Positions 21,538-33,264 of a stretch of DNA of 64,000 nt are shown here, in pieces (the stretch's first letter is position 1; every line of letters begins with the position of its first letter). Source of the stretch: Trematomus loennbergii (lineage: Eukaryota > Chordata > Actinopteri > Perciformes > Nototheniidae); assembly GCA_012861695.1 (NCBI GenBank), contig JAAOOA010001158.1, forward strand, positions 1 to 64,000. The letters are read 5' to 3'. A program made the position numbers and the translations under genes. The notes beneath the pieces are model-generated. The model ran no database searches. It was given only the letters and a program-made list of their open reading frames with translations, and was not told where the DNA came from.

Positions 21538-22755
21538 CTCAGTGTGACCTGCATTTTACCTGCCTGCCTGCTGCTTTCCCCAGCGATTCAGCCAAGGTGG
21601 CGTTCATTGTGTCCCACCTCACGGGAAGAGCGGAAGCCTGGGCTACGGCGGAGTGGGCACGGAACTCTCCGGTGTGTAAATCATTACAACTGTTCATTGA
21701 GACTATAAAAAAAATCTTTGACCGAACCACACCGGGGAGAGAAGCTGCCAGAGCCCTGACACAGATCTCCCAGCAGAATCAGAGTGTGTCTGATATGATA
21801 TGTTTCTCAGCGGACTCAGTGACTGTGTGCGGGATCTTCTTGTTCCTCTTGATCTTCCGCCGGATTTGGACAGTATGATCGCCTTGGCTATACGCACAGA
21901 CACTCGGCTGCAAGAGCGACGGAGGGAGAAAGCCAGGAAAGCGTCACCTCCGCTAGCTAAACGAGGAAGCTCACCTCTTGCACGATCTCCACGACGGCCC
22001 GGATTTCGTACCCACTATTCCTCCTCTACCGTGAAACCTGCTTCGTGGACCACAGAAGAGGAACCATGCAGCTCGGAAGGGCCAGGCTGTCTCCCGAGGA
22101 AAAACAGCGGCGTCTCCGGGACCGTTTATGTTTCTACTGTGGGAAGCAGGGACATTTCCTGGGAGCCTGCCCGTTAAAAGACGGGGCTCACCAGTAAGAC
22201 GGAGGGTGCTGGTGAGCCGACTGACAACCGCAGATTTTCCTTCACGTTCCATGACCCAAGTAGAGGTTAGTAATAATGAGCACAGCATATGTTTGAAAGT
22301 ACTTGTAGATTCAGGGGCTGACGCTAATTTAATGGACTGGGGTTAGCTAAACGTTTGAAAATTGCCTCCGTGCCTTTCACTCAGACACTTGAGGCTAGCG
22401 CTCTTGACGGTACTCTCATGTGCAAAGTGACTCATAGAACCATGCCTCTTAAAGTAACTATTGATCATGAACACACAGAGCATATGACTTTTCATCTGTT
22501 TGATTCTGCACAACATGCAGTAATTCTGGGCTATCCCTGGTTGTGTAGACATAACCCTCACATTGATTGGCGGACTGGTAAAGTTTTGGGGTGGGGAAGC
22601 GACTGTTCTCATTCGTGTTTTAGGAAAGAAACTGCTGAAACTGTGAGAGAGCCCATTATAGACACTGACATGGAAGATGAAAGTAACCAAGACTCAGACT
22701 TCCCCGACCTTTCGAACGTGCCCAGCTGCTACCGAGATCTCAAGGAGGTGTTCAA
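21538..22755 (+). pseudogene. Ty3/gypsy gag and protease region, degraded
   Basis: 21541-21790 encodes a Retrotrans_gag-like segment (VAFIVSHLTGRAEAWATAEW, then FIETIKKIFDRTTPG). It resumes after a frame change and deletion near 21800 (FLSGLSDCVRDLLVPLDLPP). A CCHC knuckle [14 protein letters not shown] lies at about 22127-22170. The aspartic protease motif VDSGADANLMD is at 22306-22338, broken by a stop soon after, and the protease C-terminal part (VILGYPWLCRHNPHIDW) is in 22355-22783. The 5' LTR and the gag start are missing. Several frame changes make it non-functional. It continues after the MITE at 22759-23328. Confidence 0.8.
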
Positions 22756-22758
22756 TAA

Positions 22759-23328
22759 CGGGCCGTCTCCACGGCAGCGTTAAAAAAATCTTGGAGGTGG
22801 GCGTATCTGAGACTTGGGGATTTTTTTGCGATCAACCAATCACATGAATCTCCCGCCCGCGACATATGAAGCCAAAAAGCCCGAAGTAAACTGGATATAA
22901 ACTCCCCAAAACAGGCGAAAACATACCACTGTCTCTGCCACCTCCCTCCATGCCTGGCTCCTCCGGTTTATATCCCGGTAGGTCTGGTCATAAAGCACCG
23001 GGTGATTGATTCGCTACCGCTAATTTCTCCTCCATGTTTTGGAATATGAGGAAATGACCTGCGGTCTGTCTCTCCCAGCATACACGCCGTTTGATTGGCT
23101 AGAGCTTGAACTGTCAGATTTGCGTACACGGATTTGATTGGCTGACGCTTCCTCCTCAGCTTCAAAAGTTGAACATTGTTCAACTTTGGATCTTGAAAAT
23201 CCTGAGAATCTCCGCTCGCCTGCCCACAATGCATTTCGGCGAAAGCGAAAAAAAGTGACGTCACCCCATTCAAAGTGAATGGGCAGAAGCGTTTCAAGAT
23301 TTTTTAACGCTGCCGTGGAGACGGCCCG
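22759..23328. mobile_element. Harbinger-like MITE inside the gypsy element
   Basis: The long TIR cgggccgtctccacggcagc, continuing gttaaaaaaatctt, is mirrored at 23294-23328. A 3-bp duplication TAA flanks it (22756-22758 and 23329-23331). Three-base TWA duplications are typical of PIF/Harbinger elements. It has 570 bp and no transposase. The gypsy frame resumes exactly on the far side. Confidence 0.8.
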
Positions 23329-23331
23329 TAA

Positions 23332-24444
23332 GACTAAAGCGACATCCCTTCCTCCTCATCGCACCTATGACTGCGCCATCGATCTCCTGCCTGGGTCCCC
23401 CTTGCCCAAGGGAAGACTGTACTGTACTCTCTCTCTGCTCCAGTCTATGAGGGAGTACATAGACGGCTCTCTCAAAACGGGCCTCATCCGTCCCTCGTCA
23501 TATCCCGCCGGAGCTGGTTTTTTCTTCGTCGAGAAGAAGGATGGATCCCTGAGACCCTGCATCGACTACAGCCCCCTAAACGACATAACCATCAAAAACA
23601 GGTACCCCCTCCCGATTATGGCCTCAGCGTTTGAACTTTTGAAAGGTGCTAGAGTTTTTTCAAAACTAGACCTGCGTAACGCTTACCACTTGTTAAGGAT
23701 ATGGGAGGGGGACGAGTGGAAGACTGGTTTTAACACTCCAAGCGGACATTATGAATATTTGGTAATGCCTTTTGGTCTAACAAACGCACCTGCAGTTTTT
23801 CAGGCTCTCATAAATGATGTGTTGAGGGAGTTTTTGAATCATTTTGTTTTTGTCTATCTTGATGATATTTAGATTTTTTCCCGTGATGAGGATTCACACG
23901 TTCCTGATGTTCGCCAAGTATTAAGGAAGTTGTTGGACAATCAACTTTATGTAAAGGCTGAAAAATGTGAGTTCCACGTCAGTTCCACTTCATTTCTGGG
24001 TTTCATCCTGGGTCCAGATAATGATGGATCCTGCTAAAAAAGTCCAACAGTTCCTTGGATTTGCAAACTTCAACAGGAAGTTTGTTAGGAATTTTAGTTC
24101 TATTGCCGCACCTATGCATGTACTCACCTCTCCTTCTGTTCAGTTTGTGTGGACTCCACAGGCAGACCAAGCGTTCCAGAAGTTAAAAAAGGTGTTCACA
24201 ACAGCTCCAATACTTACCATCCCGGATCCTCAACGACAGTTCACGGTGGAGGTGGATGCCTCCAACGAGGGCATCGGGGCGGTCCTCTCACAGAGGGCAG
24301 AGAAAGACAGTAAGCTCCATCCGTGTGCCTACCTTTCACGTAAATTGTCTGCTGCTGAAAGAAACTATGACGTAGGCAATAGAGAGTTATTAGCCGTGAA
24401 GGTAGCGCTGGATGAGTGGAGGCACTGGCTAGAGGGTGCAGGAC
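23332..24444 (+). pseudogene. Ty3/gypsy reverse transcriptase and RNase H start, broken
   Basis: The RT domain shows [45 protein letters not shown] and the active-site box FVYLDDI, after which a TAG stop replaces the next codon (23870-23872). The frame continues past the stop, shifts near 24018, then shows the connection and RNase H region ([55 protein letters not shown]). It is interrupted at 24444 by a hAT element and resumes at 26619. Confidence 0.85.
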
Positions 24445-24783
24445 TAGGGATGGGTACCGAGCCCCGGTATTAAACGGGCCCCGGGGCTGAATTATTAAAG
24501 ACCGTGGTACCGTTAAGCTCCGACGTTATCGGTCTTTTTATCGGTACTGGAGACATCTAAAAAATATGTCATGTGTATTATTGCTACACAAACATTATAT
24601 TGCAGTTTTAGTGTCGCCAACTCCGTTTCTAATATGCAAAAAGACTGCAAAATGCGTCATTTTTTGTATTTTCGATCTCTCCAATCCAGACGAGAGATCT
24701 CTCTCCCCCGCCTGTGTGCGAGGGGGCAGGGCAGTTTACACACCCGCAGCTGCTACATGCAGCAACACACACACACGGAGGAG

Positions 24784-25068
24784 ATGGCGGAGAGAACGCG
24801 CTCCGAGGTGTGGTTCAACTTTACCCGTCTCGCTCGTTGCCTAAAGTGCAATAAGAGTTTAGCATGTCAGGGCGGTAACACGAGCAATTTGTCTAAACAT
24901 CTTGCAAAAGTGCACCACGTTCAGACGGAGAAATGCACCGGGTTCGACTGTCTCTCTCGTAGCTCTGTAGCCCCATCCACGAGTAACGTTTCCACGTCAG
25001 GTATATTATGTACGCTAGCAGCAACACACGGAGTTAACTCAATGATTCAAACATGGGTTAATGATTAG
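24784..25068 (+). CDS. BED-type zinc finger exon of a hAT transposase
   Basis: ATG 24784 opens MAERTRSEVWFNFTRLARCL. A BED-finger pattern follows, with aromatic VWFNF, CLKC, then NTSNLSKHLAKVHH supplying the two histidines. BED fingers bind DNA at the N-terminus of hAT transposases. A good splice donor (cag/gtatat) near 25000 suggests that the exon ends there, so the readable frame to 25068 probably runs into the intron. No RNase H-like catalytic part or dimerisation domain follows, so the element is not autonomous. Confidence 0.6.
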   Translation: MAERTRSEVWFNFTRLARCLKCNKSLACQGGNTSNLSKHLAKVHHVQTEKCTGFDCLSRSSVAPSTSNVSTSGILCTLAATHGVNSMIQTWVND

Positions 25069-25479
25069 AGGCAACTGAGTTATTTAAGCCAACAAATGAA
25101 CAAATGAAACAAATGACCATATCTTCCCTTCTAAAAGGGTTAAATTAATAATCTTTATTCTCAAAGTAATTATAAACCTGTGAGTTGGATGTAGAAAAGT
25201 CAGAATCAATATAGATGTTTTTTATTTTAAAGAAAATTCAGATTTTACATAGTAAAAAACTGTAAATTATAGTGTCCGTCCAAAAACTATTTTTTACAGA
25301 TAGTGAAAACTACCCTTGGATGATGGGTTAGTAGACTAAAAGCTTTAGGAATCCAAAGTACAACATATAATAAGTACCCTGTATCAAGATTGATGCAAAA
25401 CAAGTGAAATTTGACCTTTTTAGAGAGATTTAGCCAAAAACCCCCACTTCTGGGGTCATTTGGGTGGATTTGACCTATC

Positions 25480-26222
25480 TCTGGCCCCCCTTGGTCGATT
25501 CTGATGAATGAAATCTCTTTATAACCGCTAGAGCCAATGGAATCTCTTTATAACCGCTAGAGCCAATGGAATCGAGGGAAAGTTATATACACACCAACAC
25601 GTTAACAAATAAGGAGTGAGAGTGACGCGTTACCAAAACCGGAAGCTGCATACACTCTGGTGGCTACCATTAGCAGCTAACTTTTCCGCTCCGATTTTTA
25701 CATAAAAAATGGAATTATGGATTATAAATATTTTTTTGTTGTAGATTTTTTTTTTTTCGTTTTAATGCCATTGAACACGTCTTTTGACCTAATTGACAGC
25801 TACGGTGAGACGATCTGCCGTAAAAGCCCCGTAAAGGTACGTGTTGTGATGTCTGTGTTTGCTTCCCCTGTCGCAATTTCGGATCGCTCAGTGATGATAC
25901 TATACCTAAATAATCAGCGGAGTCTCAGCTTTAATATGCTATATTGTATGTGCAGCTACGATAAGTAATAAGGGTATCTTTATCTTGAATTGTGTGCCGC
26001 AGTGCGTTAGATTTTTTTCGCTCAGGGGTCATTTAGACCCTTCTTATGAGACTTGTGTTTTGTTTTGGTAAAAATGGTTCATATCTTCAGTTAGCTGAGA
26101 TTCTTCCCGTTAATCTGGTGCTACACATTAATAGTTTCATAAATGTTAAGAAGCCCTGAGACATTATCTCGAAACAAAAAGGTGGGAGGGGTCCAATGGG
26201 GGGACCGCCGTGCTTAAGAGGT
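25480..26222 (+). repeat. Unclassified repeat, copy 1 (partner at 37935)
   Basis: This shares blocks with 37935-38662: ttggtcgatt near the start, tacgataagtaataagggta/c, aaaaatggttcatatcttca and cctgagacattatct, then ggtccaatggggggaccgcc at the end. It has no coding capacity. The end gcttaagaggttaa hints at a TTAA-type element, but I cannot define the termini. A 35-bp direct duplication (aatctctttataaccgctag) lies at 25511-25568. Confidence 0.5.
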
Positions 26223-26618
26223 TAAAGTTTCAGCCATTCTGTTCACAGTTCTGTCATCAGATTATTTAATATGATTTGTTAAAACGTTGTTGTTTCTGTT
26301 GATGTGAAATATTATGTATTTCATTTAAATAAAAAGCAATGTTAGTTTTGTTCACAATTTGTTAATTTTCATTTAATTGTTTATTTGAATAGGGACAATG
26401 CACATTAATGAACACTTTAGACAAATAATGCTTCAAGTGTAAATATGCTGGATTTTAGCTTTGAGCTAATTTCCATCTGTAGTCCCTGACATACAACATA
26501 TAGTTAGTTTACCTCATTTTTCTCTCCAAAAGAACCGATAAGAGTACCGTTAAAAGACCGGACCGATAAGCGGTATCGATAAAAGTAGTAGTACCGTTAA
26601 AACCTTAACGATCCCTAG

Positions 26619-27572
26619 GCAGGACAGCCATTTATTGTGTGGACAGACCACACAAATTTGGAGTACATACGCAAGGCTAAGAGGTTAAACTCCAGACAGG
26701 CACGATGGACCTTATTTTTCAATAGGTTTAACTTCACTCTCTCCTACCGTCCTGGCTCACAGAACACCAAACCTGACGCGTTATCCAGGCTTTTTGACCC
26801 AGAGGCCCTTTCCAAGGAGACCGAATCCATTCTACCACCCACTCGGGTAATAGGAGGGGTGACATGGCCAATTGAGGCTAAGGTAAATCGAGCATTAGAG
26901 GGAAAAACTGTACCCAGCGGAGGTCCTCCTAACCGTCTCTTTGTTCCCCCATCTCTCCGCTCTGACGTGATTCACTGGGCTCACACGTCTGTACTAACAT
27001 GTCATCCAGGTATTAAAAGAACTATGTACATGATAAAACAAAGGTTTTGGTGGCCTAAAATGGAGAAGGAGGTAACTGAGTATGTGGCAGCCTGCACTAC
27101 CTGTGCTCGGAATAAGACCTCTACCCAGTCTCCTATGGGTCTACTGCAACCTTTGTCCATTCCAAAATCCAGCGAGATGTCAGACATCTCGCTGGATTTT
27201 GTCACTGGACTGACGCCCTCTGCAGGTAACACCACCATCTGCACTGTTGTTGACAGATTTACCAAGATGACTCACTTTATCCCCATGCCTAAATTGCCCT
27301 CTGCTAAAGAGACAGCAGAAGCTCTTTTATCTCATGTTTTCAGGTTGCATGGTTTTCCTCGAGATGTGGTGTCAGACCGTGGGCCGCAGTTCGTTTCCCA
27401 GTTTTGGAAGGAATTCTGCAGCCTGATAGGAGCCACTGCCAGCCTCACATCTGGTTACCACCCACAGGCTAATGGTCAATCAGAGAGGATCAACCAGGAA
27501 CTGGAGACGTGTTTAAGGTGTCTGGTGTCCCAGAATCCCACAACTTGGAGCAAGCAGCTGAACTTTACATAA
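26619..27572 (+). pseudogene. Ty3/gypsy RNase H end and integrase, 3'-truncated
   Basis: From 26637 one open frame gives WTDHTNLEYI, then LNSRQARWTLFF (RNase H end). Next comes the integrase: HHCC zinc site (HTSVLTCHPGI, then CTTCARNK), catalytic-core segments DISLDFVTGL, VVSDRGPQFVSQFW and HPQANGQSERINQELE, which carry the DD35E triad. The frame ends at 27572 where a LINE tail (minus strand) begins, so the integrase C-terminal or chromodomain region and the 3' LTR are lost. Confidence 0.85.
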
Positions 27573-27575
27573 AAT

Positions 27576-28110
27576 TGTAGATTTAAATTTTGTTTTGCAA
27601 TACTTTTATTTTTAAGTCATTACAACAAAAACATAACAAAACAACATATAGGTCACCAGAGGCAATACATTACATGAATATGTTCACAGCAATTAGTCCA
27701 GTTAGTATGGGGCTCACAACACATAATGTTTTTGTTGCAGCAACATAAAAAGACAAGGCATTGCACATTAGGGAAATTAAAAGACTACAAATCCCAAATG
27801 TAAACATCTCAAATAAAAATTAAATAGTAGAAAATATGTTGTAATACAAATTTACAGAAACAAAATATAAAGCAAAATATTACATATACATTAATTGTCT
27901 AAGGAATGGATTATTAAATATTAAATTGAGAATAAATGTTACAGTGGGAGTTTAAGTCCAGTTATCCAAGATCCATACATACCTATTCTCTATTAAATTA
28001 TTACTAATATTAAACTCATCGCAGGTCCTTTAAATACACCCAGAAAGTGTGAACAGTCCTTATTTTCAGAACATTTTAAACAAATTATCCTAATGCAAAG
28101 TGGTGGACAA
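27576..28110 (-). repeat. LINE 3' tail family, copy 2
   Basis: Minus-strand copy of the block at 8195-8495: gttgcagcaacataaaaaga, caaggcattgcacatt, and gtttaagtccagttatccaa against ttggataactggacttaaac. It truncates the gypsy integrase. Confidence 0.65.
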
Positions 28111-28179
28111 CATTTGTCCATTTCCAAAAGTTCCAAAAGAGCTGGGGTCCCAAGCGTCCCCAGTATAAATGCCGCAGAT

Positions 28180-28217
28180 GGTTAGAATGTCTTCCCGTAG
28201 GAAACGTAGGTTGGAAC
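28180..28217 (+). repeat. 29-bp minisatellite, left remnant
   Basis: About 1.3 units of the ggttggaacgtcttcccgta array that resumes at 34933. It is cut off from the rest by the 6.7-kb insertion. Confidence 0.7.
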
Positions 28218-28625
28218 CAGGCACGCCGGATTCATTTTAGAAGTGGGGGGGGCAAAAAAGTGCGTGTGTATGGCCCAATCCCAAACCACGCCCTACACCC
28301 TACCCCTACACACTCCCCCTCCGTGACGGAGTGAACTCCGTGGAGTGACACATGAGGCTCCCTCCTGTCAGATGGAGGGAGTAGATACAGCGGCAAGCTT
28401 TGGGACAAACTTCCCTCTCTCCGGCAGAAACAGGAAATGCCGTAACTGTATCAACGGTATCAAATCAGCATCTCTTTGACAAAAAATGTAAATTAATAAC
28501 TAAAATAAAACTCCAAACATCTCTAATTGTGTTACTTTTTTGTAAAGCTCTTTTAGTTTTAAACCTGATGTTTATAAGTTTCTTAGTTTTTGCAACAGTC
28601 TGTAAATATACACAACTTTATAATA

Positions 28626-30095
28626 CAGGGTTCCCGCGGGGTCTTAAAAAGTCTTAAATTTGATAATCTGAATTTAAGGCCTTAAAAAGGTCTTAAATAT
28701 GACCAAAAAAATAAGAAAGGTCTTAAATATGATTTAGAAGGTCTTAAAAATGATGGGATTTGAAAGGTACTTCTGTGTTGCGATCGCGTCTAATGTGTTT
28801 TGGGGGAAATGTCCGGGCTGCAAAGTAACCTGTACGGTAAGAGCCTTTCAGTTCCCCCCAACAATCTGTATTGAAATAAATCAACATGGAACCAGTAATC
28901 ACTAACTTTGTTTCCCCCGGCCCCTTATTGGGGAACACCCAGCTAGCAACCTAGCAACCAAGGTTCAGCTAGCGGCAGTCAGAAACTCATGTATCTTCAA
29001 ATCTACTTACAAATAAATATGGGGAAGTGTAAGTTCAACCGTATTTGGTTGGAAAACATCGCATTTAGTGCTTGGTTGAAACCAGTGGAGGGAACGTGTT
29101 TGAAGCCCGCTGCACCTTTTGCAAAAGAAATTAGCATTTGTTGTGCTAATGTAGCGTTAGCTAGTGCAGCGTTAGCTAGTGCAGCAGCTCCCGCAACAGC
29201 ACCGGGGGACCTCCGGGCGACGTCAACCCTAAAAGCGGAGGTGCTGTAGACGCTAAATACCGTAGTTAAACACCAATCATACAACAGCAACGATGAAAGA
29301 TTGTAGCCAAGGCAGCAGAGCTCTGAATATAGCTCTTGTCACTCTCTCACTCTCACACACACGCACACGCACACGCACACTAGGGCTGCTCGATTATGGC
29401 AAAAATCATAATCACGATTATTTTTGTCAATAATTGATATCATGATTATTAAATACGATTATTCATTGACTTTGAAAACATCCATTTATTGAACTTTAAA
29501 ACAAATAATAATTTGAACAGTATCTTTTTAACTGTTGATTACCCTGAACGTATAATTAACTGAAAAACCAATACAAAAATAAATGATACATTTAAATAAA
29601 TAATATCAAAATAATAAATACCAATAAACAAGATCAACAAATATTTTGGAGCGCACTTCCACAAGCTACTAAACATATATAAATATGATAAATACAAATA
29701 AATTCGACTAAATTAATTAGATCAAATATGTTGCAGTGCACTGTCACAACCTAGCAAAGCAAAATAATCGTTTTTTTCGATTATGTTGTTTTCGTAATTG
29801 TGGAAGGCCAAAATCGTAATTGCGATTAAGTGCACAGCCCTAACACACACACACACTTTTTGTCTAACACGCTAACACAGTTCTGGACTGTTATGCTGTT
29901 ATGTCCAGTCATTGTTCTTATGTTGAACATGAATACATTTACTTTGTAAGTAATTATGGGACGTATTTCTTCTTTCATAGCAATTTTCCTTCATACTTTC
30001 TTGCCGTGAAATAGGTCTTAAATTCTATTCAAAGTGGTCTTAAAAAGGTCTTAAAAAGTCTTAAATTTGAGTTGGCGAAACCTGCAGGAACCCTG
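28626..30095 (+). mobile_element. hAT-like element, copy 1
   Basis: The left end cagggttcccgcggggtctt and the right end aacctgcaggaaccctg are inverted, with subterminal runs of gtcttaaaaagtcttaaatt at both ends. 29019-29246 encodes MGKCKFNRIWLENIAFSAWL, the start of a transposase-type zinc-finger exon, which then drifts. A second hAT MITE (29381-29842) is nested inside. The two flanking octamers do not match each other. Confidence 0.65.
29381..29842. mobile_element. hAT MITE nested in copy 1
   Basis: The ends are tagggctgctcgattatggc and, reversed, tagggctgtgcac with aattgcgatt, a very common fish hAT family. The flanks are CA repeats, so the octamers acgcacac/acacacac are only weak evidence of duplication. 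A shared inner part is present in the second hAT copy at 31621-31970. Confidence 0.7.
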
Positions 30096-30461
30096 GAGGA
30101 AATCGTGCATATGCAGCTAGGCCAATGTGGAAATCAAATTGGAGCTAAGGTAAGAGAGTAGTTTAGATTTACATTTGAATTCTTAACTCATTCATTAAGT
30201 GCGTGGATGTTAATGTTCGTTTGGGGGTTGATTAGCCTACTTAGCAGCAATGCTAATGAAAGCTATCTACGGGTTCAACCTGTTCGAATCGTTAAGCTAA
30301 GTCATGCTAGTTTGCAGGTAATTTGACCGTTGTTGTGTTTTATTCTCTTCTAGTTTTGGGAAGTCATAAGCGAAGAACATGGCATCGACCCGACCGGCTC
30401 ATACCAGGGAGACAGCGACCTGCAGCTGCGTCGCATCACGTCTATTACAATGAGGGTTCAG
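30096..30461 (+). pseudogene. Beta-tubulin exons 1-2, isolated fragment
   Basis: 30096-30149 reads EEIVHMQLGQCGNQIGAK followed by a GTAAGA donor. The start codon position is lost in the end of the hAT copy (CTG instead of ATG). Exon 2 is 30354-30461 ([20 protein letters not shown], then SDLQL) with normal AG and GT borders. It has 108 nt where beta-tubulin exon 2 has 109; one base is missing at the expected NVYYNE motif, which shifts frame. No exons 3 or 4 follow anywhere in the window. It is a displaced gene fragment that cannot make tubulin. Confidence 0.85.
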
Positions 30462-31143
30462 GTTAGCTTTGCTTTAGCTCCTAGCTACTGTTGCTAGCGC
30501 CCGTTTCTAGGATACGGCAACAAGTCAACAAAACGTCAAGATAATATACTTTCCAAAACAACAATACAGCTTTAACTTATTATAATATTCTGTCGACATA
30601 TATTATCCAGTCACTTCGGTTATTTTGTATTATTTATTATATATTAGGTGTAACAAGGGGTTACATTGAGCGGAGGCTGAGCCCGGCAAATAGGGCGATG
30701 CTCTGACGTCATCACCCCCGTACCGTTGTCAGAAGATATCAGAAAAAGATATGTCAAAACGTTTCTCGTTCTTAACTATACTATATTTAGGGTCGATATG
30801 TGTTGACTTTATTTTAAAATCGGCCTTGGTGAACGTGTGTCTCTGCGTTGGAGCTGCAGCACCGCCCAGACTCCGCTGCGGTCAGTCATAACACCGAATG
30901 TGGTTATGATCAAATTGTGTATCGTGAGATTTACAGCATACTGTAAATGCTGAGATTTCCGAACAAATATTTTTAAGCTACGCCGACCAATACAAAGCAC
31001 GTACACATTTTTGTGTATATATTAATAATTTAAGATGTATATTAATTCAAGTTTAATGTCACTATTAGAAAGACGGTCCTATTTGTAATACTTTTTTGTC
31101 TCATTTGGTGGCATCAATGTGCGCATTTGATACAGTAGCCAGG
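30462..31143. other. Sequence between tubulin exon 2 and the second hAT copy
   Basis: Possibly the original tubulin intron 2. No further exon is visible. Confidence 0.4.
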
Positions 31144-32197
31144 GCCTTAAAAAGGTCTTAAATATGACCAAAAAATAAGAAAGGTCTTAAATATGATTTA
31201 GAAGGTCTTAAAAATGATGGGATTTGAAAGGTACTTCTGTGTTGCGATCGCGTCTATATGTGTTTTGGGGGAAATGTCCGGGCTGCAAAGTAACCAGTAC
31301 GGTAAGAGCCTTTCAGTTCCCCCCAACAATTTGTATTGAAATAAATCAACATGGAACCAGTAATCACTAACTTTGTTTCCCCCGGCCCCTTATTGGAGAA
31401 CACCCAGCTAGTAACCTAGCAAGCAAGCTTCAGCTAGCGACAGTAAGAAACTCATGTATCTTCAAATCTACTTACAAATAAATATGGGGAAGTGTAAGTT
31501 CAACCGTATTTGGTTGGAAAACATTGAATTTAGTGCTTGGTTGAAACCAGTGGAGGGGAACGTGTTTGAAGCCCGCTGCACCTTTTGAAAAATAAATTAG
31601 CGTTTGTTTTGCTAATGTGTTAATTATTTAAAACAAATAATAATTTGAACAGTATCTTTTTAACTGTTGATTACCCTGAACCTATAATTCAACTGCAAAA
31701 CCAATACAAAAATAAATTAAATAAATTATACATTTAAATAAATAATATCAAAATAATAAATACCAATAAACAAGATCAACAAATATTTTGGAGCGCACTT
31801 CCACAAGCTATTAAACATGTATAAATATGATAAATAAATTAGACTAAAATTAATTAGATCAAATATGTTGTAGTGCACTGTCACAACCTAGCAAAGCAAA
31901 ATCATTTCGTAATTGTGGCAGGCCAAAATCGTAATTGCGATTAAAATATGATTAATTGCACACCCCTAACACACAGACACACACACATACACTTTTTGTC
32001 TAACACGCTAACACAGTGCTGTACTGTTATGCCTTTACATTTACTTTGTAAGTAATTATGGGACGTATTTCTTCTTTCATAGCAATTTTCCTTCATACTT
32101 TCTTGCCGTGAAATAGGTCTTAAATTCTATTCAAAGTGGTCTTAAAAAGGTCTTAAAAAGTCTTAAATTTGAGTAGGCGAAACCTGCAGGAACCCTG
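31144..32197 (+). mobile_element. hAT-like element, copy 2 (left end lost)
   Basis: Matches copy 1 from ggccttaaaaaggtcttaaa to the right end ctgcaggaaccctg, in the same orientation, with internal deletions (most of the coding exon and part of the nested MITE). Its right flank taataaaa resembles the left flank of copy 1 (ttataata). Confidence 0.7.
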
Positions 32198-32298
32198 TAA
32201 TAAAATGCACACATTTACCTTTTTCTAGACTAAACACAGGAGATCCTCAGTTAAAAAATATGAGGTTATCATGAGGTTGTTAACATCGCAGTTTATCA

Positions 32299-33261
32299 TA
32301 CCCCATTCACACCAACGGTGTTTCAGGGCCGGTTCGGAGCTGGAGCTTGAAAAGCACCGGGTTTTCCTGTTCACACCGCAGCGGAGCAGCCTCTAAGCTC
32401 CGGAATCCGGTTCGTTTCGAGCACCAAAAAGTTGTCCGTCTAGAAGCAAAACCGCATACGTCACGCTTACGTCGGAGGGGGGCGAGATTAACCTGAGCTA
32501 ACACTTAAGGCGAGTACGGCAAATAAAAGTTGTAACCAGCAGTAGTGCTGAGCAAAGTGACTAGAACGCAACCACACACTTGTAAAAAAAAAAACACGCT
32601 TTATAAAGTCAGGCAACACTAACCAGGCTTCGTGTGATTCTGTTTATTTGTACCTTACTTTGACCATCCGTTCGCTGTTATTGATCATTGTGGAGAGCAG
32701 GCAGACGTTTTGTTTGTTATTATAGCAGCTATCGGATGGAATCAATACATGGGCTGCACAGGTTGTCATGTCCGACTATCACATTCACTTAAGTGGAACT
32801 GGGGATATGTATCAGCTGCTTGTGTGACAGTCAGACAGTGAATACTTTAGAGCCGTGTGAGCTAACCCGGAGCTAACGGGAGAATACACTCGTGGAAGAG
32901 CAGCCAGCACTGCAGCGGTCGGTAAATGCCGCTGAAACACATTAATAAACAATGAACCACGGCACTCTGGAGAAAAGTATAAGGTTGGAGAAGTCGTTAT
33001 TTAATTTAATCTGGCTTCGTATGATTAAAAGCAACACGATCATCGACCCGACGCAGTCCCCGGCCCGTTGTTGTTGTGAGGTGAGCTCCGTTGGGGAGAG
33101 AATCAGCGACGTAAACTGTGACGTCATGACGCAGCAGCGGCAGCACCAGTCGGGCTCTGAGCGGTGTGAAAAGAGCCGGCGCTAAACCGAAGAACCGGTT
33201 CTGAACCAGAAAAGCTCTAGCACGGAGCTAGAAGGGGAAAAGCCTTGGTGTGAAAGGGGTA
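32299..33261. mobile_element. CCCCTTTCACACC element, copy A
   Basis: The TIRs taccccattcacaccaac and ttggtgtgaaaggggta are flanked by TCA on both sides (32296-32298 and 33262-33264). Subterminal regions are also mirror-like (gcttgaaaagcaccggg against accagaaaagctctagc). It has 963 bp and no coding capacity. Copies B-E lie at 36726, 43606, 44930 and 56584. Confidence 0.7.
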
Positions 33262-33264
33262 TCA

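Larger units (their letters stand above)
24445..26618 (+). mobile_element. hAT element inserted in gypsy RNase H
   Basis: The ends are tagggatgggtaccg and cgatccctag. The 7-bp duplication gcaggac lies at 24438-24444 and 26619-26625; hAT elements normally duplicate 8 bp, so one base may have changed. Removing it rejoins the gypsy RNase H region. It keeps only the first transposase exon and holds a second repeat (25480-26222). Confidence 0.8.

Noticed and set aside
30096..30461. A functional beta-tubulin gene
   Set aside because: The start codon is lost, one base is missing in exon 2 and exons 3-4 are absent.
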